DNA of 64,000 nucleotides, taken from positions 903,501 through 967,500 of the forward strand of contig JACEVL010000148.1 in assembly GCA_020284085.1 (NCBI GenBank), read 5' to 3'. The notes under the pieces were generated by a model. That model did not search any database. It saw only the letters and a list, made by a program, of their open reading frames with translations, and was not told the origin of the DNA. Source of the DNA: Aporrectodea caliginosa. Taxonomy: Eukaryota > Annelida > Clitellata > Crassiclitellata > Lumbricidae. The position numbers were made by a program, and so were the translations under genes. Each line of letters begins with the position of its first letter. Within the stretch, counting starts at the first letter, position 1. This document shows positions 11,191 through 56,860 of the stretch, in pieces.

Positions 11191-14100
11191 TCTATCGACT
11201 TAGATTATTTTCTAAGTCGACTTAGAAAATAATTAGAAAATAGTCTATCGACTTAGAAAATAATTAGAAAATAGTCTATCGACTTAGAAAATAATTAGAA
11301 AATAGTCTATCGACTTAGAAAAAAATATAGAAAATAGTCTATCGACTTAGAAAATAATTAGAAAATATGACTTAGAAAATAATTAGAAAATATGACTTAG
11401 AAAATATGACTTAGAAAATATGACTTAGAAAATAATTAGAAATATGACTTAGAAAATAATTAGAAAATATGACTTAGAAAATAATTAGAAAATATGACTT
11501 AGAAAATAATTAGAAAATATGACTTAGAAAATATGACTTAGAAAATATGACTTAGAAAATATGACTTAGAAAATAATTAGAAAATATGACTTAGAAAATA
11601 ATTAGAAAATATGACTTAGAAAATATGACTTAGAAAATAATTAGAAAATATGACTTAGAAAATAATTAGAAAACATGACTTAGAAAATAATTAGAAAATA
11701 TAACTTAGAAAATATGACTTAGGAAATAATTAGAAAATATGACTTAGAAAATAATTAGAAAATATGACTTAGAAAATATGACTTAGAAAATATGACTTAG
11801 AAAATATGACTTAGAAAATATGACTTAGAAAATAATTAGAAAATATGACTTAGAAAATAATTAGAAAATATGACTTAGAAAATAATTAGAAAATATGACT
11901 TAGAAAATAATTAGAAAATATGACTTAGAAAATAATTAGAAAATATGACTTAGAAAATAATTAGAAAATATGACTTAGAAAATAATTAGAAAATATGACT
12001 TAGAAAATAATTAGAAAATATGACTTAGAAAATAATTACTTAGAAAATATGACTTAGAAAATATGACTTAGAAAATAACTTAGAAAATAATTAGAAAATA
12101 TGACTTAGAAAATATGACTTAGAAAATATGACTTAGAAAATAACTTAGAAAATATGACTTAGAAAATAATTAGAAAATATGACTTAGAAAATAATTAGAA
12201 AATATGACTTAGAAAATAATTAGAAAATATGACTTAGAAAATAATTAGAAAATATGACTTAGAAAATATGACTTAGAAAATATGACTTAGAAAATATGAC
12301 TTAGAAAATATGACTTAGAAAATAATTAGAAAATATGACTTAGAAAATAATTAGAAAATATGACTTAGAAAATAATTAGAAAATATGACTTAGAAAATAA
12401 TTAGAAAATATGACTTAGAAAATAATTAGAAAATATGACTTAGAAAATAATTAGAAAATATGACTTAGAAAATAATTAGAAAATATGACTTAGAAAATAA
12501 TTAGAAAATATGACTTAGAAAATAATTAGAAAATATGACTTAGAAAATATGACTTAGAAAATATGACTTAGAAAATAATTAGAAAATATGACTTAGAAAA
12601 TATGACTTAGAAAATATGACTTAGAAAATATGACTTAGAAAATATGACTTAGAAAATAATTAGAAAATATGACTTAGAAAATAATTAGAAAATATGACTT
12701 AGAAAATAATTAGAAAATATGACTTAGAAAATAATTAGAAAATATGACTTAGAAAATATGACTTAGAAAATATGACTTAGAAAATATGACTTAGAAAATA
12801 ATTAGAAAATATGACTTAGAAAATAATTAGAAAATATGACTTAGAAAATAATTAGAAAATATTTAGAAAATATGACTTAGAAAATATGACTTAGAAAATA
12901 TGACTTAGAAAATAATTAGAAAATATGACTTAGAAAATAATTAGTAAATATGACTTAGAAAATAATTAGAGAATATGACTTAGAAAATAATTAGAAAATA
13001 TGACTTAGAAATAATTAGAAAATATGACTTAGAAAATAATTAGAAAATATGACTTAGAAAATAATTAGAAAATATGACTTAGAAAATAGGATTAGAAAAT
13101 AATTAGAAAATATGACTTAGAAAATATGACTTAGAAAATAATTAGAAAATATGACTTAGAAAATAATTAGAAAATATGACTTAGAAAATATGACTTAGAA
13201 AATATGACTTAGAAAATATGACTTAGAAAATAATTAGAAAATATGACTTAGAAAATAATTAGAAAATATGACTTAGAAAATAATTAGAAAATATGACTTA
13301 GAAAATAATTAGAAAATATGACTTAGAAAATAATTAGAAAATATAACTTAGAAAATAATTAGAAAATATGACTTAGAAAATAATTAGAAAATATGACTTA
13401 GAAAATAATTAGAAAATATGACTTAGAAAATATGACTTAGAAAATATGACTTAGAAAATATGACTTAGAAAATATGACTTAGAAAATAATTAGAAAATAT
13501 GACTTAGAAAATAATTAGAAAATATGACTTAGAAAATATGACTTAGAAAATAATTAGAAAATATGACTTAGAAAATAATTAGAAAATATGACTTAGAAAA
13601 TAATTAGAAAATATGACTTAGAAAATAATTAGAAAATATGACTTAGAAAATATGACTTAGAAAATATGACTTAGAAAATATGACTTAGAAAATAATTAGA
13701 AAATATGACTTAGAAAATAATTAGAAAATATGACTTAGAAAATAATTAGAAAATATTTAGAAAATATGCCTTAGAAAATATGACTTAGAAAATAATTAGA
13801 AAATATGACTTAGAAAATAATTAGTAAATATGACTTAGAAAATAATTAGAGAATATGACTTAGAAAATAATTAGAAAATATGACTTAGAAATAATTAGAA
13901 AATATGAATTAGAAAATAATTAGAAAATATGACTTAGAAAATAATTAGAAAATATGACTTAGAAAATATGACTTAGAAAATAATTAGAAAATATGACTTA
14001 GAAAATAATTAGAAAATATGACTTAGAAAATAATTAGAAAATATGACTTAGAAAATAATTAGAAAATATGACTTAGAAAATATGACTTAGAAAATATGAC

Positions 14101-17100
14101 TTAGAAAATATGACTTAGAAAATAATTAGAAAATATGACTTAGAAAATAATTAGAAAATATGACTTGACTTAGAAAATAATTAGAAAATATGACTTAGAA
14201 AATATGCCTTAGAAAATATGACTTAGAAAATAATTAGAAAATATGACTTAGAAAATAATTAGTAAATATGACTTAGAAAATAATTAGAGAATATGACTTA
14301 GAAAATAATTAGAAAATATGACTTAGAAATAATTAGAAAATATGACTTAGAAAATAATTAGAAAATATGACTTAGAAAATAATTAGAAAATATGACTTAG
14401 AAAATATGACTTAGAAAATAATTAGAAAATATGACTTAGAAAATATGACTTAGAAAATATGACTTAGAAAATATGACTTAGAAAATATGACTTAGAAAAT
14501 ATGACTTAGAAAATATGACTTAGAAAATATGACTTAGAAAATATGACTTAGAAAATATGACTTAGAAAATATGACTTAGAAAATAATTAGAAAATATGAC
14601 TTAGAAAATAATTAGAAAATATGACTTAGAAAATAATTAGAAAATATGAATTAGAAAATAATTAGAAAATATGACTTAGAAAATAATTAGAAAATATAAC
14701 TTAGAAAATAATTAGAAAATATGACTTAGAAAATAATTAGAAAATATGACTTAGAAAATAATTAGAAAATATGACTTAGAAAATATGACTTAGAAAATAT
14801 GACTTAGAAAATATGACTTAGAAAATAATTAGAAAATATGACTTAGAAAATATGACTTAGAAAATATGACTTAGAAAATAATTAGAAAATATGACTTAGA
14901 AAATAATTAGAAAATATGACTTAGAAAATATGACTTAGAAAATAATTAGAAAATATGACTTAGAAAATAATTAGAAAATATGACTTAGAAAATAATTAGA
15001 AAATATGACTTAGAAAATAATTAGAAAATATGACTTAGAAAATATGACTTAGAAAATATGACTTAGAAAATATGACTTAGAAAATAATTAGAAAATATGA
15101 CTTAGAAAATAATTAGAAAATATGACTTAGAAAATAATTAGAAAATATTTAGAAAATATGCCTTAGAAAATATGACTTAGAAAATCATTAGAAAATATGA
15201 CTTAGAAAATAATTAGTAAATATGACTTAGAAAATAATTAGAGAATATGACTTAGAAAATAATTAGAAAATATGACTTAGAAATAATTAGAAAATATGAC
15301 TTAGAAAATAATTAGAAAATATGACTTAGAAAATAATTAGAAAATATGACTTAGAAAATATGACTTAGAAAATAATTAGAAAATATGACTTAGAAAATAT
15401 GACTTAGAAAATAATTAGAAAATATGACTTAGAAAATAATTAGAAAATATGACTTAGAAAATATGACTTAGAAAATATGACTTAGAAAATATGACTTAGA
15501 AAATAATTAGAAAATATGACTTAGAAAATAATTAGAAAATATGACTTAGAAAATAATTAGAAAATATGACTTAGGAAATAATTAGAAAATATGACTTAGA
15601 AAATAATTAGAAAATATGACTTAGGAAAATAATTAGAAAATATGACTTAGAAAATAATTAGAAAATATGACTTAGAAAATATGACTTAGAAAATATGACT
15701 TAGAAAATATGACTTAGAAAATATGACTTAGAAAATATGACTTAGAAAATATGACTTAGAAAATATGACTTAGAAAATAATTAGAAAATATGACTTAGAA
15801 AATAATTAGAAAATATGACTTAGAAAATAATTAGAAAATATGACTTAGAAAATATGACTTAGAAAATATGACTTAGAAAATATGACTTAGAAAATATGAC
15901 TTAGAAAATATGACTTAGAAAATATGACTTAGAAAATATGACTTAGAAAATAATTAGAAAATATGACTTAGAAAATAATTAGAAAATATGACTTAGAAAA
16001 TAATTAGAAAATATGACTTAGAAAATAATTAGAAAATATGACTTAGAAAATAATTAGAAAATATGACTTAGAAAATATGACTTAGAAAATATGACTTAGA
16101 AAATATGACTTAGAAAATATGACTTAGAAAATATGACTTAGAAAATATGACTTAGAAAATATGACTTAGAAAATAATTAGAAAATATGACTTAGAAAATA
16201 ATTAGAAAATATGACTTAGAAAATAATTAAAAAATATGACTTAGGAAATAATTAGAAAATATGACTTAGAAAATAATTAGAAAATATGACTTAGGAAATA
16301 ATTAGAAAATATGACTTAGAAAATATGACTTAGAAAATAATTAGAAAATATGACTTAGAAAATAATTAGAAAACATGACTTAGAAAATAATTAGAAAATA
16401 TAACTTAGAAAATATGACTTAGAAATAATTAGAAAATATGACTTAGAAAATAATTAGAAAATATGACTTAGAAAATAATTAGAAAATATGACTTAGAAAA
16501 TAGGACTTAGAAAATAATTAGAAAATATGACTTAGAAAATATGACTTAGAAAATAATTAGAAAATATGACTTAGAAAATAATTAGAAGATATGACTTAGA
16601 AAATAATTAGAAAATATGACTTAGAAAATAATTAGAAAATATGACTTAGAAAATAATTAGAAAATATGACTTAGAAAATATGACTTAGAAAATATGACTT
16701 AGAAAATATGACTTAGAAAATATGACTTAGAAAATATGACTTAGAAAATATGACTTAGAAAATATGACTTAGAAAATAATGAAAATATACTTAGAAAATA
16801 ATTAGAAAATATGACTTAGAAAATAATTAGAAAATATGACTTAGAAAATAATTAGAAAATATGACTTAGAAAATAATTAGAAAATATGACTTAGAAAATA
16901 TGACTTAGAAAATAATTAGAAAATATGACTTAGAAAATAATTAGAAAACATGACTTAGAAAATAATTAGAAAATATAACTTAGAAAATATGACTTAGGAA
17001 ATAATTAGAAAATATGACTTAGAAAATAATTAGAAAATATGACTTAGAAAATATGACTTAGAAAATATGACTTAGAAAATATGACTTAGAAAATATGACT

Positions 17101-17490
17101 TAGAAAATAATTAGAAAATATGACTTAGAAAATAATTAGAAAATATGACTTAGAAAATAATTAGAAAATATGACTTAGAAAATATGACTTAGAAAATATG
17201 ACTTAGAAAATAATTAGAAAATATGACTTAGAAAATAATTAGAAAATATGACTTAGAAAATAATTAGAAAATATGACTTAGAAAATAATTAGAAAATAAG
17301 TCTATCGACTTAGAAAATAAGTCTATCGACTTAGAAAATAAGTCTATCGACTTAGAAAATAATCTATCGACTTAGAAAATAATCTATCGACTTAGAAAAT
17401 AATCTACCGACTTAGAAAATAATCTATCGACTTATAAAATAATCTATCGATTTAGAAAATAATCTATCGACTTAAAAAATAATCTATTGA
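11191..17490. repeat. 6.3-kb AT-rich satellite of 14- and 25-bp units
   Basis: The array is built almost entirely from two units: a 14-mer 'gacttagaaaatat' and a 25-mer that is the same with an extra 'aattagaaaat' insert. Several hundred units are strung in an irregular order. Edge units at 11191-11345 and 17298-17485 are a distinct class containing 'tctatcgacttagaaaat', and a short inverted unit lies near 11204-11222. Diagnostic variants (attagtaaat, then attagagaat, then cttagaaataa) recur together near 12941, 13821, 14260 and 15213, indicating segmental amplification. Stop codons in every frame exclude coding. Confidence 0.97.
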
Positions 17491-18268
17491 TATTATATGG
17501 TATAATGACATTATTTACTATTATAAAATATGATACTATCATATAATAATGAGTATAATCTACTGTTGAAATGATATGTGTACAAATATTATATTTGTAC
17601 ACCTAAATGGCTTCTCTCGAGTGCTATCTGTCAAATTTCAAGATATCAAATTTCAAAATGTTGTGTTCCTTGAACATTTAGTAAAACTACATCGTTAGGC
17701 CCTACCTCATGGCTTCACGATTCGGTAGTTGAATCCTTCTCGTTTGGATTGTGTACCATTTATAAACTATTTATGCTAATTATGTCTGGTCAGCAATATG
17801 TTTACCTTAAGGCTTATAGCGCTCTTAGAAATTGAACGTATTTTCTAGTTTTTATATTAAATTCAATAAGTGTCTGGTTTGCTAGTATTGTCTGCAGTCA
17901 AACGCGACTCAAACTACATCTTAGCAACGAGTGACATCTGGTTCCAACAAGCATTGAAATGATGAAGCAATTTTGTTCCGATGACTGCTTAAAATTACAG
18001 TGTGGAAATTCAAAAAAGTTTTAAGTGAGGAGGGGCACATCCCCCTCCCCAAACCCCTCCCCTGCTCGGCGCTGCAGGCCACAGCGATCGTCCTTCGGAC
18101 GCCCGTTCATCGTATCCCTCCACTGACCTTCGTCCCCCGGGCCCCGGCCTACGTGTCGTCTCCGGGTTATTGTGCGTACACAATTAACATCCTGGCGGCG
18201 CCGCTGCACAGGGGCATGCAATAAGTTTTGCCATTGCCTCGCAGAAACGTCTCCTTCCGACTACCCTT
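17491..18268. other. No gene recognised
   Basis: Unique-looking sequence to the right of the satellite. A GC-rich patch at 18030-18200 carries short frames on both strands without family resemblance. Confidence 0.4.
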
Positions 18269-18289
18269 TGGACAACCTCTCGACTCGAC

Positions 18290-18835
18290 GCAGCGCTCGT
18301 GAATAAGCTGGTGCCCAGCACCTTGGTTTTCGAGTGGCGCCTTAGGGGTCGTCCATTGATTATGTCAATAAATTTTAGGCAGTTTTTGACCTCCTCCCCT
18401 TGTCAACAACTGTCAAACATTGACGGACCCCTTAACAATTATGTCAACAATCCCAGAACCCCCTACAAAAAAGAAACACAATGGCTCAATACATGTAGAA
18501 TATTTTTTACACTAAAAATGCAATCTCGAATTTCAAAATATATGAGTTTAGTTTATTGCTCAGCTTTTAGTAGTATTAAACATTAAGCACTTTAAAAATT
18601 TTTAACATTATTTAATGTTTTCGCTACCATTTTGAAGGGTGTGGTGATTCATTGGAAAAAAATTTGTTGACGTCAAATTGTACGGAACCCCCAACCCCTT
18701 GTCAACAACTGTCAAACGTTTCCAAACTCCCTCCCCTTATTTTGTTGACATAATTAATGAACGACCCCTTAGAAGTTAGAAGTTTACGGTAGCGATTACG
18801 ATTACGATTCGTTGCCTCTACCTCTAGAGTATTAA
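18290..18835 (-). repeat. SINE-like repeat family 3, split by a MITE
   Basis: The parts at 18290-18344 and 18769-18820 join to match the uninterrupted copy at 41884-41980: 'cgctcgtgaataagctggtg', then 'ttcgagtggcgc', then 'tagaagtt' and an ATTACG-type tail. Other copies, in the opposite orientation, lie near 36450, 36890, 51106 and 53012. The reading direction is assigned from the tail, so the strand is tentative. Confidence 0.75.
18345..18768. mobile_element. Harbinger-like MITE (424 bp), TSD TTA
   Basis: Both ends read inward as GGGGTCGT(C/T)CATT(G/A)ATTATGTCAA, and TTA is duplicated at 18342-18344 and 18769-18771. The related repeat at 41884-41980 shows the unoccupied site (ggcgctttagaag), which confirms a 3-bp duplication. 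TTA duplications with G-rich termini are typical of PIF/Harbinger elements. Inside are two pairs of 'cttgtcaacaactgtcaaac' blocks and no transposase. Confidence 0.88.
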
Positions 18836-18929
18836 AAGGCCTCATCTACATAGCCATTTATTATGCAGGCAAGTATAGCATATTATGAAGGCAATAATAT
18901 TTCATTCTTTAGTAAACACATTCTTTGCC

Positions 18930-18935
18930 TTTATT
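18930..18935 (-). promoter_or_regulatory. Candidate polyadenylation signal of gene A
   Basis: AATAAA on the minus strand, 222 bp downstream of the gene A stop codon at 19157-19159. It would give a 3' UTR of about 240 nt. No cleavage evidence is available from sequence alone. Confidence 0.5.
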
Positions 18936-19156
18936 CCTAGATTATTGACAGTTTGCATCATCTTAATCTTCTGTGAAGTCACGATTTTTAATTCCTACAA
19001 AAATCAATTCAACAACGAGAAAAAGCGTTAAATGATTTTGTTTGTCAGAAATCAAAGCTGGACGCCGCGAGTTCTTGCGCGCAGAAGGACGCCGAGCTGA
19101 GACGTGACTTTCCTGGTCCCGTCTAGAGCGGTGGACTGTCGACCCTATCCTTCCTC

Positions 19157-51680
<32,524 letters not shown>

Positions 51681-51734
51681 CGCTACATTCAGTTTAAACG
51701 CTCATAGCCTAAAGAACTTGTTATTCGAAATCGA

Positions 51735-51815
51735 AATCGTTTATTCAACAAATTCTTCAAATAAAGGCTCGAGATCGTTTGTTTCAGTAAATTCTTCAAA
51801 TAAAGGCTGGAGTCC
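51735..51815 (+). repeat. Direct repeat upstream of gene A start
   Basis: Two roughly 37-bp copies of a block containing 'aaattcttcaaataaaggct', starting near 51739 and 51775. It lies 55-135 bp upstream of the candidate gene A start codon, where 5' UTR or promoter elements would be. Confidence 0.7.
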
Positions 51816-51819
51816 AAAA

Positions 51820-52660
51820 CAAACAGCACTGTCAGCGTTGCACAGATGACGACTGGTATGTAGTTAGTCCAAAAACGTATGGACTTATTCTCGATGCTTT
51901 TTTAGAAATCACTTTATGTTCCTAAAGGTAAACGCGGAAAGTGCCTACTGGTTTTATAAAAGAAAACAGCTCTACGCCTCACGCGACGTTTCATTCACGA
52001 TACCAATATATGACGAATCAAAGCAGGTCGTAGCTACATCATTCCACCGTTGACCAAACGATTCCGCAGCGATTAGCTAAGGAACTTCGCTTGCAGACGT
52101 GAGCCAGTCCGTGTATCAATGCGTGCGCGAGTCTCGTGAGGCTGGCAGTAGCAGAAGCGCTTTCTGCCCGATGCATATGGACGGCCCGGCTATGACGACT
52201 ATACGTTCAATGGCTGCATGGGAGGCAAGGACAATTAGCCCACGATAACAACAACAGACCAGCCATAGAAACGGCAATAAAAAATTATACCACAGCCATA
52301 AAAGCGGTTACACGTGGCCACACTACGGCAGGTGCCGCGGCATGTAGCGATTCCCTTTGATCTACAATCGATTCCTACACTACAGCGCTCGAAAACCGAG
52401 GCAGGTAATAATTTCTACAAAGTGAATTTGATCGGGCTCAATGGAAGCGTGGCGCCAATCCAAAAACGAACAACAAACAGGAAGCGATATTATTTGTTTA
52501 CTACCTTCCTTCGGCAAAGTACTTACCTGAAAAATTATATTGCCACTTTTATGGAACTCTCAAAACGATGCTTTCGACAACTACAAAGACTTCTTGCATA
52601 CGTCGGAAAACTGCCAGAGCTTCGAGCAGGCATATGTCAACATCCACGTTACATGATGTA
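51820..52660. other. Intergenic between genes A and B; no gene recognised
   Basis: Less AT-rich than surroundings. A 115-codon frame at 52314-52661 has no known motif. Promoter sequence for gene A is expected near 51700-52300, but no TATA box is convincing. Confidence 0.4.
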
Positions 52661-52664
52661 ATAT

Positions 52665-52795
52665 ATTTATTCTTTAGTAATGACATTTAACATCATAATA
52701 TAGGCTAGCGCAGAGAGAGCGCCTCTGAGTAGATATCGTGAAGAGGCGCTATATAAATGTTCATTTACATTACATTACATCCATTGTGCCCCAGA
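52665..52795 (+). repeat. LINE/SINE 3' end with shared tail
   Basis: 'gtaatgacatttaacatcat' and 'gcgcctctgagtagatatcg' followed by GAGGCGCTATATAAATGT and (TTACA)n. It closely matches 5310-5410. Confidence 0.85.
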
Positions 52796-53011
52796 GTTTG
52801 GGATTCACAGTCTGAGGTGGCATGTTTACCACATGTGCTTGTGTCACGAACGTCATGTTGCCTAATGTTATTCCTCGTTGACCAGCCTAGCCACACTCAA
52901 TGTCATCCTCACAGTTGTCTCACTGTTGTCCAATGCTCATGCAGTTGTCTGTTGCCATCCTTGCAGTCTTCTGACTGGTATTTTCCATGTACTTATCTTT
53001 CATAATTGTAA

Positions 53012-53090
53012 ACTCCAAATTTATAAAGCGCCACTTGAAAGCTAAGCGCGGGGCACCAGCTTATTCACGAGCGCTTTATGGTGCTGTCTC
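53012..53090 (+). repeat. SINE-like family 3, copy
   Basis: 'ataaagcgccacttgaaagc' followed by 'accagcttattcacgagcgc'. Confidence 0.8.
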
Positions 53091-53094
53091 GTTG

Positions 53095-53825
53095 TCACGC
53101 GTGGGCCATAGTTAGTTTTATTAGTTTGTGCCTAAATAGGCTGCTTAGTAAATTAAAGAGGCATGCTGGTGGCAGTAATAACGACTAAATTAATTATTAG
53201 TGACCTCGTTTTATTTGTGCGTGTTCAGTCAAGCGTAACTTGTTTATTCGTTGTTGATTTAGAGCATGTTGCAACAAGCGTATCAACTGAATGATCGCTC
53301 AGGCTGGAAACAGAGCAGGATCTCTTTGAAACTAAATGCAGCTCGTTCTAGATTATAGATAAAGGTATTGGTTAGTTAGTTAATAAGTTAGTCAATCAGC
53401 TTACGACCTTGTTTTTCCAGTGGATTCTGATTTTTATTGCGATTTCGCAGCTATCTAGCTTTCACAGTTAGCTACGTAGAGACAATAATATTGCTAATGA
53501 CATTGAATCAATTCTTAAAAGCCTCGCTTAATTGAACCACACGACGCCCTCTCCACGGTTCAAGCGATGATACTCTCGCTGTTGAGGCGCTGCGAAGGTG
53601 GCGACGACCATGCCAGGGCCTTGCGAGCAATCACTTCTGGCCCTTAGGGTAAATGGACGAGGCCTGTTGGACACCCTCGAAGCAATTGGACAAGAACGCT
53701 GGAAGCGGATTTGCGCCCACTCAACGATGGGCTGTACAGTGTACACGGTTGGAGACGGGCTCTTAATAGAGAGAGGCTGCATGTCGTGGAGTGGCGAGGT
53801 TACAGAACGGAGAATGCCACAGGTT
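53095..53825. other. Intergenic; no gene recognised
   Basis: 53530-53825 is less AT-rich and ends in a (GAT)n tract. It has the appearance of a LINE or SINE 3' end with a simple tail, but no diagnostic motif is present. Confidence 0.35.
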
Positions 53826-53826
<1 letters not shown>

Positions 53827-53917
<91 letters not shown>

Positions 53918-54062
53918 GATGATGATGATCATGATGATTATGATTATGATGATGATGATGACGATGATGATAACTATTATAATGATGATTATGATAACTA
54001 TTATAATGATGATGATTATGATGACGCTGATAATGCTAATGCTGCTGCTGATGATGATGATG
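53827..54062 (+). repeat. (GAT)n microsatellite
   Basis: About 110 bp of near-perfect ATG/GAT, followed by degenerate GATTAT and GATAA units. Poly-Asp, poly-Met and poly-Ile frames are artefacts. Confidence 0.96.
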
Positions 54063-54064
54063 GT

Positions 54065-55305
54065 GCTTCTATAACCTCAGTCATATCCTAGACATTGGGA
54101 CAGTTGCAATGGATTCAAATTATATTCAGCAATGGTTTCGAATCCACATTTAACATTTAGTATATGGACCAGGATCAGCAAACGCTTTATTTTCCGTTCT
54201 GGGTTTTGGATAGGATTGGGACGAGTGTGGTAGCTGGCTTCCACTTTTTATATTTAACAAATAGCTACTAATCCATACGAACAAAAATACGAATAATTAA
54301 TCACGCTTGAAACTGTAGGAGAGACTTAGCAAAACCATTGAACAGAATTTATATGTATGCACGCATGCCTACATTAAATGTTTCAGATGCGCTTCTAGTG
54401 GACGCAGTTCGACGGCGCTTTGGCGGCGTGATCTTCGATCCGTGGAGCGCATCAATGCCCTCCCTCCCTCCTGCCCACCCGTCGTAACCATGACGACAGA
54501 GGACTCGGAACAGGTAGCACCACCAATGACGCCTGGTTACGTCGGGCAAGGCACGGTTGATATGGGGTCGTCAATGAAGACTCGTCGTTAGACAATGGAC
54601 TGAAGAACAATAGAGGGACAACCGAAATCATCGTCCGCCTCTCCCTCACCCATTTGCGATCGTTGCCGCTGCTCATCTCGCGTATACGTTTGATCATTGA
54701 TGTGATACATTGCTGGTCGGTGGATCATTTATTTTTGCATTTTTGACGAACGAACCCCCAAGGGAATTAGGCGCCCATAGATCGCTAAAATATCATGCCA
54801 CGCAGGAGCTAAATAATTAGAAGGGTATGCGGGGTGAATGACACGATCAGGAAGTCCAGGATTCATTTCCGGAGAGGTTAGTTGTGTCCTAACATAGATA
54901 ATTAGAGTCGCCCTCCTCTTTTATCGAAGCTTGGGACTTGCACTTCCAGAGTACGAGTGGTGGATGAGATTGTCGTCAGGGTCGGCCCTAGCCCAAATGG
55001 CGCCCCAGGCAAAGCATAACTTTGGCGCCCATTGATCCGCACTTCACGGTCCACCCCACGTCACAACCCAATGATATACCAGCAAGAACATTAAGTTAAA
55101 CTGAGTTATGTATTATTTTTTAATAAGTGCACTCAACATGCATAATTTGAAGTTTTTGGGGAACGGTCAAAAGCAAAAACACTTCGAATTACCGAAAAAT
55201 TCGAATTACCGAAAAAGAAAAAACATTATTTAAAAAATTATTCGTTGAAGTAATCAGAAATCTTTTTCTGTTTATAGTTTTTCTCCATCAGGTTTAAGTT
55301 TATCA
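54065..55305. other. Intergenic; no gene recognised
   Basis: Contains one 'ccctcctctttt' dispersed repeat (about 54905-54955) and a 'gaattaccgaaaaa' direct repeat at 55187-55216. No supported coding sequence. Confidence 0.4.
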
Positions 55306-55310
55306 AAACG

Positions 55311-55505
55311 GGGGGCCCGTGGCGCATTGGATAACATCTGGCAAAGAGACCGAGAGGTACCGAGTTCGAGCCCCCGTTGGGCGGATATGCTTTGTGTTTG
55401 CAGGCTGTCTGTTCTGTTAGTAGTTAAAGATTTGTGAATTGCATAATTGTACACTGTAACCGGTTGCGGTTTGTCAACCGGATTGTTGAATAAACGAAAA
55501 TATAT
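55311..55505 (+). repeat. tRNA-derived SINE family 1, copy 3
   Basis: 'gcccgtggcgcattggataa' (A box) and 'ccgagttcgagcccccgttg' (B box) are followed by 'gcaggctgtctgttctgtta', 'gtaaccggttgcggtttgtc' and an AATAAACGAAAATATA tail. This copy has the clearest head. Confidence 0.9.
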
Positions 55506-55509
55506 TATA

Positions 55510-56145
55510 AAACATCATAAAGCTGAGAGCACTTTAAATTAAGCAAATAGCCTACCTGCAATATTAGTATATTACAAACAAATTACTAGCTTATGACTGG
55601 GCTCTAACATTAACAGCTATAAAACTAGTTTCCGTTTTGTTGAAATAGTTGGAAAGACATCCTTTTGGCTTTTTGATACTAGGCCTAATGTCTGTTTCTT
55701 GTTTTGTTTTTCAATTTTGAACTCCCGATAACTTCTGACGCATAATTTTTTTAAATTAAAACTTTAATTTTATAAGATAAAACTATAAATTGATTGGTAG
55801 GCCTAAAACCGGGTTTCAACATCAACCTGCTAAAACTACCTAATTACGTAGCCATGAACTCTAAAAAACTAAAAGCTTTTCTTTGTCTTAAATTATCTTA
55901 ATGCGATTTTCCCAAATAAGAGCATTTTGCGTAAAACATCAATGTTAGACTGGGTAGCAAATGCGAGGATAGACTCGACACTGGCAAAAGAAGAGAAACA
56001 ATGCGAAAAATGCGAAGAAGAATGCGATTACGAACAACCATGAAATGAAGACTGCGAAGAGGGCGAACAGGAATAAGAAGCAGAAGAAGAAGAAATAAGA
56101 CAAGTTTCTTAGGCTTTCATGAGAGGACTCCACGATTATAACTGT
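55510..56145. other. Intergenic; no gene recognised
   Basis: AT-rich. A GAA-rich patch at 55985-56100 gives a spurious Phe-rich minus-strand frame. Confidence 0.4.
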
Positions 56146-56149
56146 TGTC

Positions 56150-56440
56150 CTGTATCTGATGTGCTGGCTCGCAGAGCCCTTCGCTCTGCTTCTAGCGGGT
56201 AGCTTTTGGTCTCTCGTGCTGGAACCTCGGCCTGTCAGCGTCGTGCTTTCTCAGTTGTAGGTACTTCTATCTGGAATGGTCTCCCGTTGGAGATACGCCT
56301 GTTACATAGGGATAATTCATTTACGTTCTACAGGCTCCTTAAGACTTAATTGTATCACCGTGGTTGGGCTGGGAGCGCCTCTGAGTAGGCTTCTTGGAGG
56401 GGCGCTATATAAATTCCCGAAATGAATGAATGAATGAATG
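56150..56440 (+). pseudogene. LINE (CR1/L2-like) 3' end with shared tail
   Basis: The frame reads QRRAFSVVGTSIWNGLPLEI followed by FYRLLKT and a stop, the CR1/L2 RT C-terminus. The tail 'gagcgcctctgagtaggct' and GGGCGCTATATAAATTCC follows, ending in (ATGA)n. Confidence 0.85.
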
Positions 56441-56473
56441 AACGTGCTAACGACTTAATGTTTTAACCTCAGC

Positions 56474-56590
56474 TGCTCGGCATATGAGGGCGATTAGCTA
56501 GTTCTCTCCCTCTACGTCTGATCACCCCAATGACAGTGATGACAGTGTGCGGTCAATGTACTCATTATAGCTGGGTGGGGATGCAAGTGG
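56474..56590 (-). repeat. SINE family 5, partial copy
   Basis: The minus strand carries 'cagctataatgagtacattg' and 'ctcatatgccgagcagc', matching the body of the SINE at 21608-21830. The tRNA-like head is missing. Confidence 0.7.
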
Positions 56591-56729
56591 AGCCGACATC
56601 TCGCTTATGAATGAACTATTATATCGTCTGTTTTCTGCGTGTGTGCGAACTCCATCACTGGCGACTTTTCTCGTTATCTGAGCAGTTTTCTTGCTTGCCG
56701 AATAATTAACTACTTCTTAATGACTTTGG

Positions 56730-56860
56730 CATCATTAGACGCCTTAAGACTTTCCTGTTCCCTGACGCTGGCACGTACTGAAGCAGGTCGAGAGCGCTGC
56801 TGATTTCTGAGCGGCGCTATATAAATGTTCTATTACAATTACAATTACATTAGGGTTAGC
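56730..56860 (+). repeat. LINE (CR1/L2-like) extreme 3' end
   Basis: 'cgccttaagactttcctgtt' reads RLKTFLF, followed by 'gagcggcgctatataaatgt' and an (ATTACA)n tail. Confidence 0.75.

Noticed and set aside
11191..17490. CRISPR-like array of regular repeats
   Set aside because: There are no unique spacers. The whole stretch is a tandem satellite of two AT-rich units in a eukaryotic genome.
53598..54091. Poly-Met/Poly-Asp frames of 126-158 codons
   Set aside because: These are translations of the (GAT)n tract.
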